From the NCBI GenBank assembly GCA_024654485.1, contig JANLHO010000049.1:1-32848 (forward strand): 32,848 nt of DNA, read 5' to 3'. Position 1 is the stretch's first letter. Every line of letters starts with the position of its first letter. Made by a program: the position numbers and the translations under genes. The notes beneath the pieces are model-generated. The model ran no database searches, was not told where the DNA came from, and saw nothing but the letters and a program-made list of their open reading frames with translations. Positions 20,312 through 27,313 of this stretch are shown piece after piece. Source of the stretch: Patescibacteria group bacterium. Its GTDB lineage: Bacteria; Patescibacteriota; Minisyncoccia; Phycocordibacterales; UBA2100.

Positions 20312-21283
20312 ATGGAGTACAAGATATTCAGCCTCGGCTCCAACGACAGCCTCGCGCAGAGGATATCCGACAAGTTGGAGCTTCCCCTGGGGAAGGTAAA
20401 ATGCCGCTCATTCTCCGACGGCGAGCAGCAGGTGCAATTCTTGGAAAATCTGCGGGGCAAGAGCATCTTCCTCGTCCAATCCACCAATCCTCCCGCCGAG
20501 AACTGGGTCCGGCTTCTTCTCGCGATAGACGCTGCGCGCGGAGCTTCGGCGCGAGAGATCACGGTCGTCGCACCATACTTCGGATATTCGCGGCAGGACC
20601 GCAAATCGCGCCCGCGCGAGCCTATCTCGGCGCGCGTCTTCGCGACGACGCTTGAGAGCCTCGGCGCCACTCGCTTCCTAACGATGGATCTGCACAACGA
20701 CGCCATCGGCGGATTTTTCCGCAAGACCATCGTAGACAATCTCTACGCGCGCCGCGACTTCATCGGACATTTTCGCGAGGTCTTCAAGGAAGCGCTTGAT
20801 GGGGACGACCTCGTAGTCGTCTCACCGGATGCCGGAGGCGTGGTACGCGCGCAATCATACGCCAAGCGACTCATGCGCTCGGCCGACCTAGCCATCATCC
20901 ATAAGCAGCGCGAGGTCCCGAATCAGGTCGCCAGCATGAAGCTCATCGGCGACGTCAAAGGCAAGGTCGCGCTCATCGTGGACGATATGGCCGACACGTG
21001 CGGGACGCTCGCGCGCGCGGCGGAGCTCTTGCAGGAGAATGGAGCGCGCGAGGTGTATGCCGCCGCGACGCACGGCCTGCTCTCCGGCGACGCGCTCGCT
21101 ACGATAGGGAACTCTCCGATCAAGAAACTTTTCATCACAGACACCATCTCCACCGACCGCGAGCTCGGCGACAAGGTAGAGGTCGTCTCGGTGGGGGAGA
21201 CTTTCGGCGATGCCATTGATCGCATAGAAACGGGAGAGAGCCTAAGCGCCCTCTTCCAGACCGACGAGGACGACGAGAAGTAA
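20312..21283 (+). CDS. prs: ribose-phosphate pyrophosphokinase
   Basis: This 323-residue enzyme makes PRPP from ribose-5-phosphate and ATP for nucleotide, His and Trp synthesis. It has the two type I PRTase-like domains. The first carries FSDGEQQVQF (residues 28-37) and PYFGYSRQDRKSRPREPISARVFA (about 87-110, the ATP and flexible-loop region). The PRPP loop is in the second domain: ALIVDDMADTCGTL (about 219-232). DLHNDAIGGFF holds the metal-binding His (usually DLHa.QiqGFF). A GTG at 20240 would extend it, but the promoter palindrome sets the start at 20312. The acidic tail DEDDEK is unusual but harmless. Confidence 0.95.
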   Translation: MEYKIFSLGSNDSLAQRISDKLELPLGKVKCRSFSDGEQQVQFLENLRGKSIFLVQSTNPPAENWVRLLLAIDAARGASAREITVVAPYFGYSRQDRKSRPREPISARVFATTLESLGATRFLTMDLHNDAIGGFFRKTIVDNLYARRDFIGHFREVFKEALDGDDLVVVSPDAGGVVRAQSYAKRLMRSADLAIIHKQREVPNQVASMKLIGDVKGKVALIVDDMADTCGTLARAAELLQENGAREVYAAATHGLLSGDALATIGNSPIKKLFITDTISTDRELGDKVEVVSVGETFGDAIDRIETGESLSALFQTDEDDEK

Positions 21284-21322
21284 TCTCGAACAAATCCGAA
21301 ATACGGTGTATCCTTGAAGCGC

Positions 21323-21394
21323 GCCTCCATCGTTCAACGGATAGGACGCGAGCTTCCGGAGCTCGTAATGTGGGTTCGATTCCTGCTGGAGGCA
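21323..21394 (+). tRNA. tRNA-Arg (anticodon CCG)
   Basis: A full cloverleaf: acceptor GCCTCCA/TGGAGGC, D-stem GTTC/GGAC, anticodon stem CGAGC/GCTCG with loop TTCCGGA, T-stem GTGGG/CCTGC with two wobble pairs. CCA is not encoded. Confidence 0.92.
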
Positions 21395-21416
21395 CAAGAT
21401 ATCGTTTGCCTCTGCT

Positions 21417-21444
21417 GGCTACAAGCTGTAAGCTACAAGCTATC
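21417..21444. repeat. stuttering CTACAAGCTGTAAG repeat
   Basis: Units GCTACAAGCT-GTAAGCTACAAGCT occur between tRNA-Arg and the broken tRNA-Ala, the same intergenic stutter style seen at 1778, 8222 and 15483 but with a different unit. Confidence 0.55.
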
Positions 21445-21467
21445 CTAGGGCCTATAGTATAGCGGTA

Positions 21468-21503
21468 CCCGCCCGAACGACTGACGTCGTTCAGTCGGGC
21501 GGG
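21468..21503. repeat. palindromic insert in tRNA-Ala D-loop
   Basis: 36 nt beginning CCCGCCCGAACG and ending TCGGGCGGG; a 9-bp outer stem with an inner ACGAC/GTCGT stem. Same ends as the second insert. Confidence 0.85.
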
Positions 21504-21514
21504 GAACGCCTCCA

Positions 21515-21546
21515 CCCGCCCGAACGTACCGTTCGGTACGGGCGGG
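21515..21546. repeat. palindromic insert in tRNA-Ala anticodon loop
   Basis: 32 nt beginning CCCGCCCGAACG and ending ACGGGCGGG; 8-bp outer stem. It is inserted between loop positions 32 and 33 of the tRNA. Confidence 0.85.
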
Positions 21547-21550
21547 TGGC

Positions 21551-21805
21551 ATGGTGGAGCCTATGGTATACACAGTCTACGTCTTGAAGGACGATCTAAA
21601 CAGGTTGTATAAGGGTATGACGAAGAATCTCTCTGGCCGTATCGCTCAACACAAGAATGGCCATACGATAACCACAGCAAAAATGAAGAATTTGCGCGTT
21701 GCATATACCGAGGAATTTGATAACTTTGAGGGCGCAAGGAAGCGCGAATTGTATTTCAAATCTGCAGCGGGCAGGCGTTTTCTGAAGAAAAAACTGGGCC
21801 TATAG
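21551..21805 (+). CDS. GIY-YIG nuclease-domain protein
   Basis: This 84-residue protein is a single GIY-YIG domain of the small YhbQ/UPF0213-like type. The first motif is YTVYVLKD (GIY position), the second is RLYKGMTKNLSGRIAQH (YIG position reads YKG; catalytic Arg in GRI), and the conserved Glu is in GARKRELYFKS. The Lys-rich end is GRRFLKKKLGL. An ATG at 21563 (MVYTVYVL) is an equally good start. The gene starts inside the broken tRNA-Ala copy and its stop codon TAG (21803-21805) lies inside the intact tRNA-Ala. It is therefore bracketed by direct repeats of the tRNA 5' half. A role in tRNA-targeted mobility is inferred. Confidence 0.85.
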   Translation: MVEPMVYTVYVLKDDLNRLYKGMTKNLSGRIAQHKNGHTITTAKMKNLRVAYTEEFDNFEGARKRELYFKSAAGRRFLKKKLGL

Positions 21806-21866
21806 TATAGCGGTAGAACGCCTCCATGGCATGGAGGAGGTCGGGGTTCGACTCCCCGTAGGTCCA
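21796..21866 (+). tRNA. tRNA-Ala (anticodon GGC)
   Basis: A full cloverleaf: acceptor GGGCCTA/TAGGTCC with G3-U70, D-stem GTAT/GAAC, anticodon stem CCTCC/GGAGG with loop ATGGCAT, T-stem CGGGG/CCCCG. Its first 10 nt are also the end of the GIY-YIG gene. Confidence 0.93.
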
Positions 21867-22194
21867 CAAAAATAAGGAGAACATCCCGAAGCGATTAATC
21901 TTCGCACGCGGCGCGTGCGTGGTGGCTTTGTACTCTGCCTCACGATTCGACTTCGTGCCGACTCTCTCGGGCGCGCGAGTACGCCACGCCCTCGGCCCCC
22001 GCCCCGCCGCCAATCCTCTCCGCCAAAGGCGGACAGGCATTCTCATCTATTTCGCGGGGGGATTTGAAAAAAGGAATGGGCGGCAGGAGGCAGGGTCGGC
22101 TTCCATTCTCGAAAATTAAATTCTAGATTCGGTGTCTAACACGGGGCCCACTATTAGTGACGAATGTGATATATAAAGTATAATGACACCCCAT
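21867..22194. other. gene-free spacer between tRNA-Ala and cfa
   Basis: No gene seen. It contains the hairpin TCCGCC-AAA-GGCGGA (22019-22033), identical to the core at 4417-4431. After about 22060 it becomes AT-richer. TATAAT at 22179-22184 is a probable cfa promoter element 10 nt before the ATG. Confidence 0.55.
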
Positions 22195-23352
22195 ATGGAA
22201 GCAACAATTAAAAAAATGTTACTGCACGCAGGGATAGAGGTTGGCGGCAAAAAACGAGGGGATATCACGGTGCATAACCCCCGATTTTATTCTCGAATTT
22301 TAAAAAATGGCACTTTGGGTATTGGAGAGTCATATATGGACGGGGATTGGGACTCTAATGATTTGACTGAAACGGCCAATAAAGCATTCAAGGTGAATCT
22401 TAGAAGATCTCTTGCTAGTTTTTCGTTAAAAGATGCTTTCCATGTTGCGCACTCGTATCTTACCAATTTGCAAACTAAAAAACGCTCCTACGACGTTGGA
22501 GAAGAACATTACGATGTTGGAAATGATCTGTATGAAGCGATGCTCGGCAAGAGCATGGCATACACCTGCGCATACTGGAGGAATGGCGCCAAGACTCTCG
22601 ATGAAGCACAAAACGCAAAGTTCGATCTCGTATGCAGAAAAGTCGGCTTAAAAAGCGGCGACTCTATACTTGATCTTGGCTGCGGCTTCGGAAGTTTTCT
22701 CAGATACGCTGCAGAAAAATATGGAGTGAGTGGTCTTGGCGTAACAGTGTCAAAAGAGCAGGCGCGGTTCGCGAATGAACGGAACAAAGACCTTCCCGTC
22801 CAAGTCTTGGTACAGGATTATCGAGATCCAATACTCGATGATGCAGGCAACACACGCGTGTTTGACCACGTTATTTCTATTGGGCTATGTGAACACGTTG
22901 GACCGAGGAATTATCGGACTCTTATGCAAGTGGTTGACCGGCATCTCAAGCCGGGTGGATTACTCTTACTCCACACGATAGGTCAGCCAAAATCGATTAG
23001 AGCAAATGACGCGTGGACACATAAGTATATTTTCCCTAATTCTCAAGCTCCATCGCTTGCGCAAATTGCAAGATCTGCAGAGAAGATTTTCAACATTGAA
23101 GATGTTCACACATTTGGAACTGACTATGAGCCGACCGTACTCGCATGGTACAAAAACTTTTCCGATGCGTGGCCAATGCTTAAGGAAATCAAAAAACCCG
23201 ACGGCACACCTCGCTACACCGAAAGATTCCGAAGGATGTGGGAATTTTATTTACTATGTGGAGCCGGACTTTCGCGTTCGCAAAAATCATCCTTATGGCA
23301 GATTGTTTTCTCACGAGGAGACATTGCGGGTGGCTACCGATCTATTAGATAA
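22195..23352 (+). CDS. cfa: cyclopropane-fatty-acyl-phospholipid synthase
   Basis: This 385-residue SAM-dependent enzyme adds a methylene bridge to unsaturated acyl chains of membrane phospholipids. It has the N-terminal lipid-interacting part (FYSRILKNGTLGIGESYMDGDWD), the family signature YDVGNDLYEAMLGKSMAYTCAYW (about residues 105-127), and the SAM motif ILDLGCGFGSFLRYAAEKYG (about 160-179). The active-site CEHVG (about 231-235) and HTIG...HKYIFPN and YRSIR at the end also match. ATG 22195 is preferred to 22183, which overlaps the TATAAT box. Codon use is more AT-rich than in neighbours, suggesting acquisition. Confidence 0.95.
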   Translation: MEATIKKMLLHAGIEVGGKKRGDITVHNPRFYSRILKNGTLGIGESYMDGDWDSNDLTETANKAFKVNLRRSLASFSLKDAFHVAHSYLTNLQTKKRSYDVGEEHYDVGNDLYEAMLGKSMAYTCAYWRNGAKTLDEAQNAKFDLVCRKVGLKSGDSILDLGCGFGSFLRYAAEKYGVSGLGVTVSKEQARFANERNKDLPVQVLVQDYRDPILDDAGNTRVFDHVISIGLCEHVGPRNYRTLMQVVDRHLKPGGLLLLHTIGQPKSIRANDAWTHKYIFPNSQAPSLAQIARSAEKIFNIEDVHTFGTDYEPTVLAWYKNFSDAWPMLKEIKKPDGTPRYTERFRRMWEFYLLCGAGLSRSQKSSLWQIVFSRGDIAGGYRSIR

Positions 23353-23880
23353 CCGTTTGGGAGCCATCCCCGCCGTTTTATACTGTTCCTCAAACGGCGG
23401 GGATGATTGTGCGCGCGTGGGTGGGTCTGGGGCAAGCACATACGGATTTGCGCCTCGCCATTCCTTTAAGAATTTTGTATGGCGAGGTGCCACTTGCATT
23501 CCTGATTTTGTGCAAACGGCTCGTTTGGTGCATTCGAGCCGTTTGCTCCTCATTGTATTTGAATCCCGCCCGCACCCTTTTTCAAAAGTCAGTCAGGGTT
23601 CTCCGCAAAATGGGTTCTGATTTTTTGATACAGTGACTACACAAAACTAGAGTCCAAGCCGTAGCTCGCCGGCTTCGCTGCGCTACGCCAGTCTTCCTTG
23701 AGATCCGTGTCGGTGCGCGGAGCTTTTGGGAGAACGCATAAGAGACAGGATATGCCATGGAGTAATGATAGACATCCTCACTCGTCTTCCTCTAGAGAGG
23801 AACTTAATGAAATCCACATTGTCCGGACTCTACTATAAAAGCTGCGTTTATAAGATAAATACCATACTAACTAATTACAT
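23353..23880. other. 528-nt gene-free region with three hairpins
   Basis: No gene supported. Three perfect stems lie in a row: 23365-23378/23392-23405 (14 bp, likely cfa terminator), 23453-23461/23479-23487 (9 bp) and 23512-23523/23535-23546 (12 bp). The remainder, up to the response regulator, shows AT-rich -10-like boxes (TATAAG about 23849, CATACT about 23863) but no confident promoter. Confidence 0.55.
23365..23405 (+). terminator. hairpin after cfa
   Basis: CATCCCCGCCGTTT pairs perfectly with AAACGGCGGGGATG across a 13-nt loop, starting 12 nt after the stop. There is no strong U-run, so termination is probable rather than certain. Confidence 0.5.
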
Positions 23881-24555
23881 ATGAAAATCCTCATTGTTGA
23901 AGACGAAGAGAAGCTCGCGAATGCACTTGCGCGAGGACTCACCGTGAACGGCTACACGGTTGATACTGTTGCCGACGGCAAAAAGGCATTAATGCGCATA
24001 ACTCTTCATCGGAAAGATTACGACCTCATAATTCTTGACCTCATGTTGCCTTCTATGGACGGTCTGGAAATATGCCGGACAGCCCGTGAGCAGGGTGTCA
24101 CTATTCCCATACTCGTCCTCACGGCGCGAAACGAAACGGAGAAGAAGGTGAATCTTCTCCAATCGGGAGCTGACGATTACCTCGTGAAGCCGTTCTCGTT
24201 CGGCGAGCTCAATGCGCGTATCCAGGCGCTCCTACGCCGCCCGACCGAAGTGGTGCCTGAGATCTTGAAAACTGGCGACATTGAGCTCAACGTGATAGAG
24301 AGGCGCGTCAACCGCGGAGGAAAGAATATCTCCTTGACGCTCAAAGAGTTCGGGTTGCTGGAATACTTTATGCGCCACCCGGATCAGGTCGTGAACCGGG
24401 AGGATTTACTAGCGCACTTGTGGGACTTCAACTATGCTTCCTTCTCAAACGTCGTCGACGTCCACGTCAAAAACCTTCGCAAAAAACTCGGTGATGGCGG
24501 CACTGAGAACACTCTGGAAACGGTTCGCGGCATTGGCTACCGACTACGCGTATAA
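23881..24555 (+). CDS. OmpR-type response regulator
   Basis: This 224-residue two-component regulator has a receiver domain (residues 1-115) with acidic pocket VEDEE, the phosphoacceptor Asp in LIILDLMLPSMDG (about residue 52), Thr in LVLTAR and Lys in LVKPF. A winged-helix OmpR domain (about 130-224) contains LTLKEFGLLEYFM and VVDVHVKNLRKKLGDGG, ending TVRGIGYRLRV. It overlaps the kinase gene by 62 nt, so the two are translationally coupled. It lies just upstream of the exopolysaccharide genes, possible targets. Confidence 0.95.
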   Translation: MKILIVEDEEKLANALARGLTVNGYTVDTVADGKKALMRITLHRKDYDLIILDLMLPSMDGLEICRTAREQGVTIPILVLTARNETEKKVNLLQSGADDYLVKPFSFGELNARIQALLRRPTEVVPEILKTGDIELNVIERRVNRGGKNISLTLKEFGLLEYFMRHPDQVVNREDLLAHLWDFNYASFSNVVDVHVKNLRKKLGDGGTENTLETVRGIGYRLRV

Positions 24556-25654
24556 GTACCGATTCGATCCGTTTTTGCGAACCGAGGTGCATACAATGCT
24601 CGTCCTCGTCTCTTTTTCGCTTATCATCCTGATTTTTGTCGGCACTATAACGTACTTTCTCTACCGAGATGTTACAACGGTGATGTCGCAAGCGATCAGC
24701 GAAGCCATTGCCGCACAAACCGAGACTGCATCAATCGGGGCCAATGTCGTCTTAAAACTACAGAGCCTGCAGTTGAGAAATATTACGACGCTCGCGTCAA
24801 TCGTCATCGTCGTAACCGTCATTGCGGGCTACATCGTTGCGCGCGTCGTGCTTATGCCCACGAGGCGTGCGCTGGAGTTCCAGAAGCAATTTATCGGCAA
24901 TGTCGCGCATGAACTGCGTACCCCGCTTTCCATAATTAAGACCAACACGGAAGTCCGACTCATGGATGCCGACATACCGCCTGATGTGCAGGCTCTCCAT
25001 AAGGACAATCTCGAGGAACTAGATAGGATCTCCGAGATACTCAACAATTTGCTTTCCCTTTCCGGCTCCCTGCGGCCGGAACGTATTGAGTTTCAAGACA
25101 TTGATCTCGGTACAGTGGCGGAGATTGTTATGGGAAAACTGCGGGAGCTCGCGGACAGGAAGAGCCTCGTGATAACGGCGAAGGTGAGCGAGCGCCGGAG
25201 CGTGTGGGGCAACGCTTCAGCGCTAGAACAGATCGTCACCAATATCCTCAAAAACGCCGTTACGTACACGCCGAAAGGTGGGCACATTACACTGACCATT
25301 GAGCCGGTGCATCCGGACTTTATGGAACTTACGATACGGGACTCAGGTGTTGGTATAGCGCAGAAAGATCTTTTCCGCATCTTTGAGCCGTACTATCGTA
25401 CGGACTTATCACGCTCTCGCGCGAGAGGAGGGAGCGGTCTCGGGCTTACCATTGTGTCAGAACTCGTCAAACTCCACCAAGGCAAGATAACGGTGCAGAG
25501 TGTAGAAGGTCATGGTACGTCCGTGATGGTCCTTCTTCCCGCAGGGAAGAAGTACCTTAGAGAGAAGGCGAGAGGAAGTCGGGGTCGCGAGGGCATGAGT
25601 GAGATCGCGGTTGATTTCTCTCGTCACGGCAATAATCATTCAAATTCATCCTGA
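24494..25654 (+). CDS. sensor histidine kinase
   Basis: This 386-residue membrane kinase pairs with the preceding regulator. Two membrane helices (about residues 36-58 and 99-122) enclose a short external loop of about 40 residues, too small for a classic ligand-binding domain. A HisKA domain carries the phospho-His in FIGNVAHELRTPLSIIKTNTEV (about residue 142). The HATPase domain shows the N box ALEQIVTNILKNAVTYTP, G1 IRDSGVGIAQ, F box LFRIFEPYYR and G2 GGSGLGLTIV. The start at 24494 is the best in-frame ATG. An in-frame ATG at 24434 lies deeper in the regulator. The C-terminal 25 residues are basic and unstructured. Confidence 0.93.
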   Translation: MAALRTLWKRFAALATDYAYKYRFDPFLRTEVHTMLVLVSFSLIILIFVGTITYFLYRDVTTVMSQAISEAIAAQTETASIGANVVLKLQSLQLRNITTLASIVIVVTVIAGYIVARVVLMPTRRALEFQKQFIGNVAHELRTPLSIIKTNTEVRLMDADIPPDVQALHKDNLEELDRISEILNNLLSLSGSLRPERIEFQDIDLGTVAEIVMGKLRELADRKSLVITAKVSERRSVWGNASALEQIVTNILKNAVTYTPKGGHITLTIEPVHPDFMELTIRDSGVGIAQKDLFRIFEPYYRTDLSRSRARGGSGLGLTIVSELVKLHQGKITVQSVEGHGTSVMVLLPAGKKYLREKARGSRGREGMSEIAVDFSRHGNNHSNSS

Positions 25655-25972
25655 ACTCACCTCTGTTTTTCTAAAATGTCGCACAGAAGTTCTTTGCGAC
25701 GGAGTTATTGTTATTAAGGTAAGGGAAATCTTCCGTATGCAAGGAGAGGATAGTGCCCGCCGATATATGGTGGGGCGAGCCGGGGAGGCGGGAACTCTGA
25801 GGAGCCTAGCCTCCCCGGCGTATGTGGGGCTCATCTCGCGTTCACGAATCCCGTTGCATAGTGCGAAAAAGGAGTGAAAACCCTGAAAGAGGCGCGAGTG
25901 TCTCTTCGTCTGTACATGAATGCGATGGGATTATATTGGTATCCGGAATATAAACGTCGCAATTATTTCTCC
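25655..25972. other. spacer with GC hairpin before the dehydrogenase
   Basis: An 11-bp perfect hairpin (25779-25789 with 25809-25819; GCCGGGGAGGC arms) lies in the middle. No gene is seen unless the dehydrogenase starts earlier; its frame is open from 25874. Confidence 0.5.
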
Positions 25973-27310
25973 ATGACACAAGAAAAAATACAACAACACC
26001 GCGCACTGGTAGCGATGCCGCGGTATATTAACGAGATTACGTCCATTGGCGTAGTCGGCCTTGGATACGTTGGGCTGCCGCTCGCGATACTCGCGGCTTC
26101 GCGCGGATTCCGCGTGGTTGGCTTTGATATAGATGATGTAAAAGTCGCGCAACTTGCGCGACGAGAGGCTCACTTTTTGAGCAGCGAGGAAGCGGCGCTC
26201 TTTAAACACACGCCGACACTCTCTGTCACGGCAAATGAGCGCGATTTTGAGCGTCTTGACGCCTATATCATCTGCGTACCTACGCCGGTCCACGAGAACC
26301 ACTTGCCAGATCTGCGACCGCTTGAGAGTGCGTGCGCGATCGTCGGGCCTCATATCAAACATGGAACGCTCGTTGTCATAGAGTCCACCGTGAGCCCTGG
26401 TGTCTGCGAGGAAGTCGCGTTGCCGATCCTTGAGCGTTCATCGGGACGTTCGCGCGACGACTTCCATTTCGCGCACTGCCCGGAGCGTATCAATCCGGGC
26501 GACAAGGATTGGAACGTACACACGATATCTCGCGTCATTGGAGCCCGTACGCCTCACGACCTGGAACGAGCCTCCAAGCTTTATGAGAATCTTATAGATG
26601 CCGAGATCGTGCAAATGGGCTCAATAAAGGAAGCGGAGGCGGTCAAGATGGTGGAGAACGCGTTTAGAGACGTGAACATCGCGTTTGTGAATGAGCTGGC
26701 CATTAGCTTTGACCGAGCCGGGATTGATCTTGTGAACGTTATACGAGGAGCCTCAACAAAACCGTTCGGTTTCGTGCCCTTTTATCCGGGGTGCGGCGTC
26801 GGCGGGCATTGTATCCCTGTGGATCCGTATTACCTGATTCGCTACGGGAAGAGGAACGGGTTTGAGCATCGTTTTCTTATCGCCGCTCGCCGCGTCAATT
26901 CTCGCATGCCGCTTTACGCCGTGAGCGTTCTTGAGGAAGCACTTAAGGAAAAGAAGAAAAAGCTCTCGGGAGCAGTCGTTGCGATCCTTGGACTAGCGTA
27001 CAAGCGGGACGTTCCGGATGTACGAGAGAGTCCGGCGGCAGTGATCCATGACGCGCTCCTTCGTAAAGGTGTCGCGGTCCGCACCTTTGATCCATACGTT
27101 CCCGGAACGACCGCGAAGCGGCTGGAAGACGCGCTCAGCGGCGTTGACGCCGCTCTCGTAGCCACCGACCATACGCAGTTCTGCTCTCTTACGCCACAAT
27201 ATTTTGAGTCGCACGGAGTGGATGTTGTCGTGGACGGACGCAATTGTCTTGATAAAGAAGCTTTCATGAATTCGCGGATTCTCTATCGCGGTATCGGACG
27301 CAACGCATAA
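25973..27310 (+). CDS. nucleotide-sugar dehydrogenase (UDP-HexNAc/UDP-Glc 6-dehydrogenase family)
   Basis: This 445-residue protein oxidises C6 of a UDP-sugar to a uronic acid in two NAD-dependent steps. The N-terminal Rossmann motif is IGVVGLGYVGLPLAILAASRGF (about residues 25-46). ESTVSPGVCEE and CPERINPGD mark the middle, and the catalytic Cys is in GCGVGGHCIPVDPYYL (about residues 275-290). The C-terminal domain has LGLAYKRDVPDVRESPA. CPERI and HCIPVDP resemble the WbpA/WecC (UDP-GlcNAc or UDP-ManNAc) branch more than plain UDP-glucose dehydrogenase. The start is uncertain: 25973, 26015 and an upstream GTG at 25874 are all in frame. It begins the exopolysaccharide cluster. Confidence 0.9.
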   Translation: MTQEKIQQHRALVAMPRYINEITSIGVVGLGYVGLPLAILAASRGFRVVGFDIDDVKVAQLARREAHFLSSEEAALFKHTPTLSVTANERDFERLDAYIICVPTPVHENHLPDLRPLESACAIVGPHIKHGTLVVIESTVSPGVCEEVALPILERSSGRSRDDFHFAHCPERINPGDKDWNVHTISRVIGARTPHDLERASKLYENLIDAEIVQMGSIKEAEAVKMVENAFRDVNIAFVNELAISFDRAGIDLVNVIRGASTKPFGFVPFYPGCGVGGHCIPVDPYYLIRYGKRNGFEHRFLIAARRVNSRMPLYAVSVLEEALKEKKKKLSGAVVAILGLAYKRDVPDVRESPAAVIHDALLRKGVAVRTFDPYVPGTTAKRLEDALSGVDAALVATDHTQFCSLTPQYFESHGVDVVVDGRNCLDKEAFMNSRILYRGIGRNA

Positions 27311-27313
27311 GAT

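Larger units (their letters stand above)
21448..21559 (+). pseudogene. tRNA-Ala(GGC) copy interrupted by two palindromes
   Basis: GGGCCTATAGTATAGCGGTA (21448-21467) is identical to the first 20 nt of the intact tRNA-Ala at 21796. A 36-nt palindrome (21468-21503) interrupts the D-loop, GAACGCCTCCA (21504-21514) resumes the tRNA, a 32-nt palindrome (21515-21546) interrupts the anticodon loop, and TGGCATGG plus GGAG (21547-21559, one mismatch) resumes it again before homology ends. The T-arm and 3' acceptor strand are missing. The GIY-YIG gene starts inside its last segment. Confidence 0.85.

Noticed and set aside
18841..21866. CRISPR array in the repeat-rich tRNA region
   Set aside because: Repeats are palindromes inside or next to tRNAs, with no regular spacing, no equal spacers and no cas genes.
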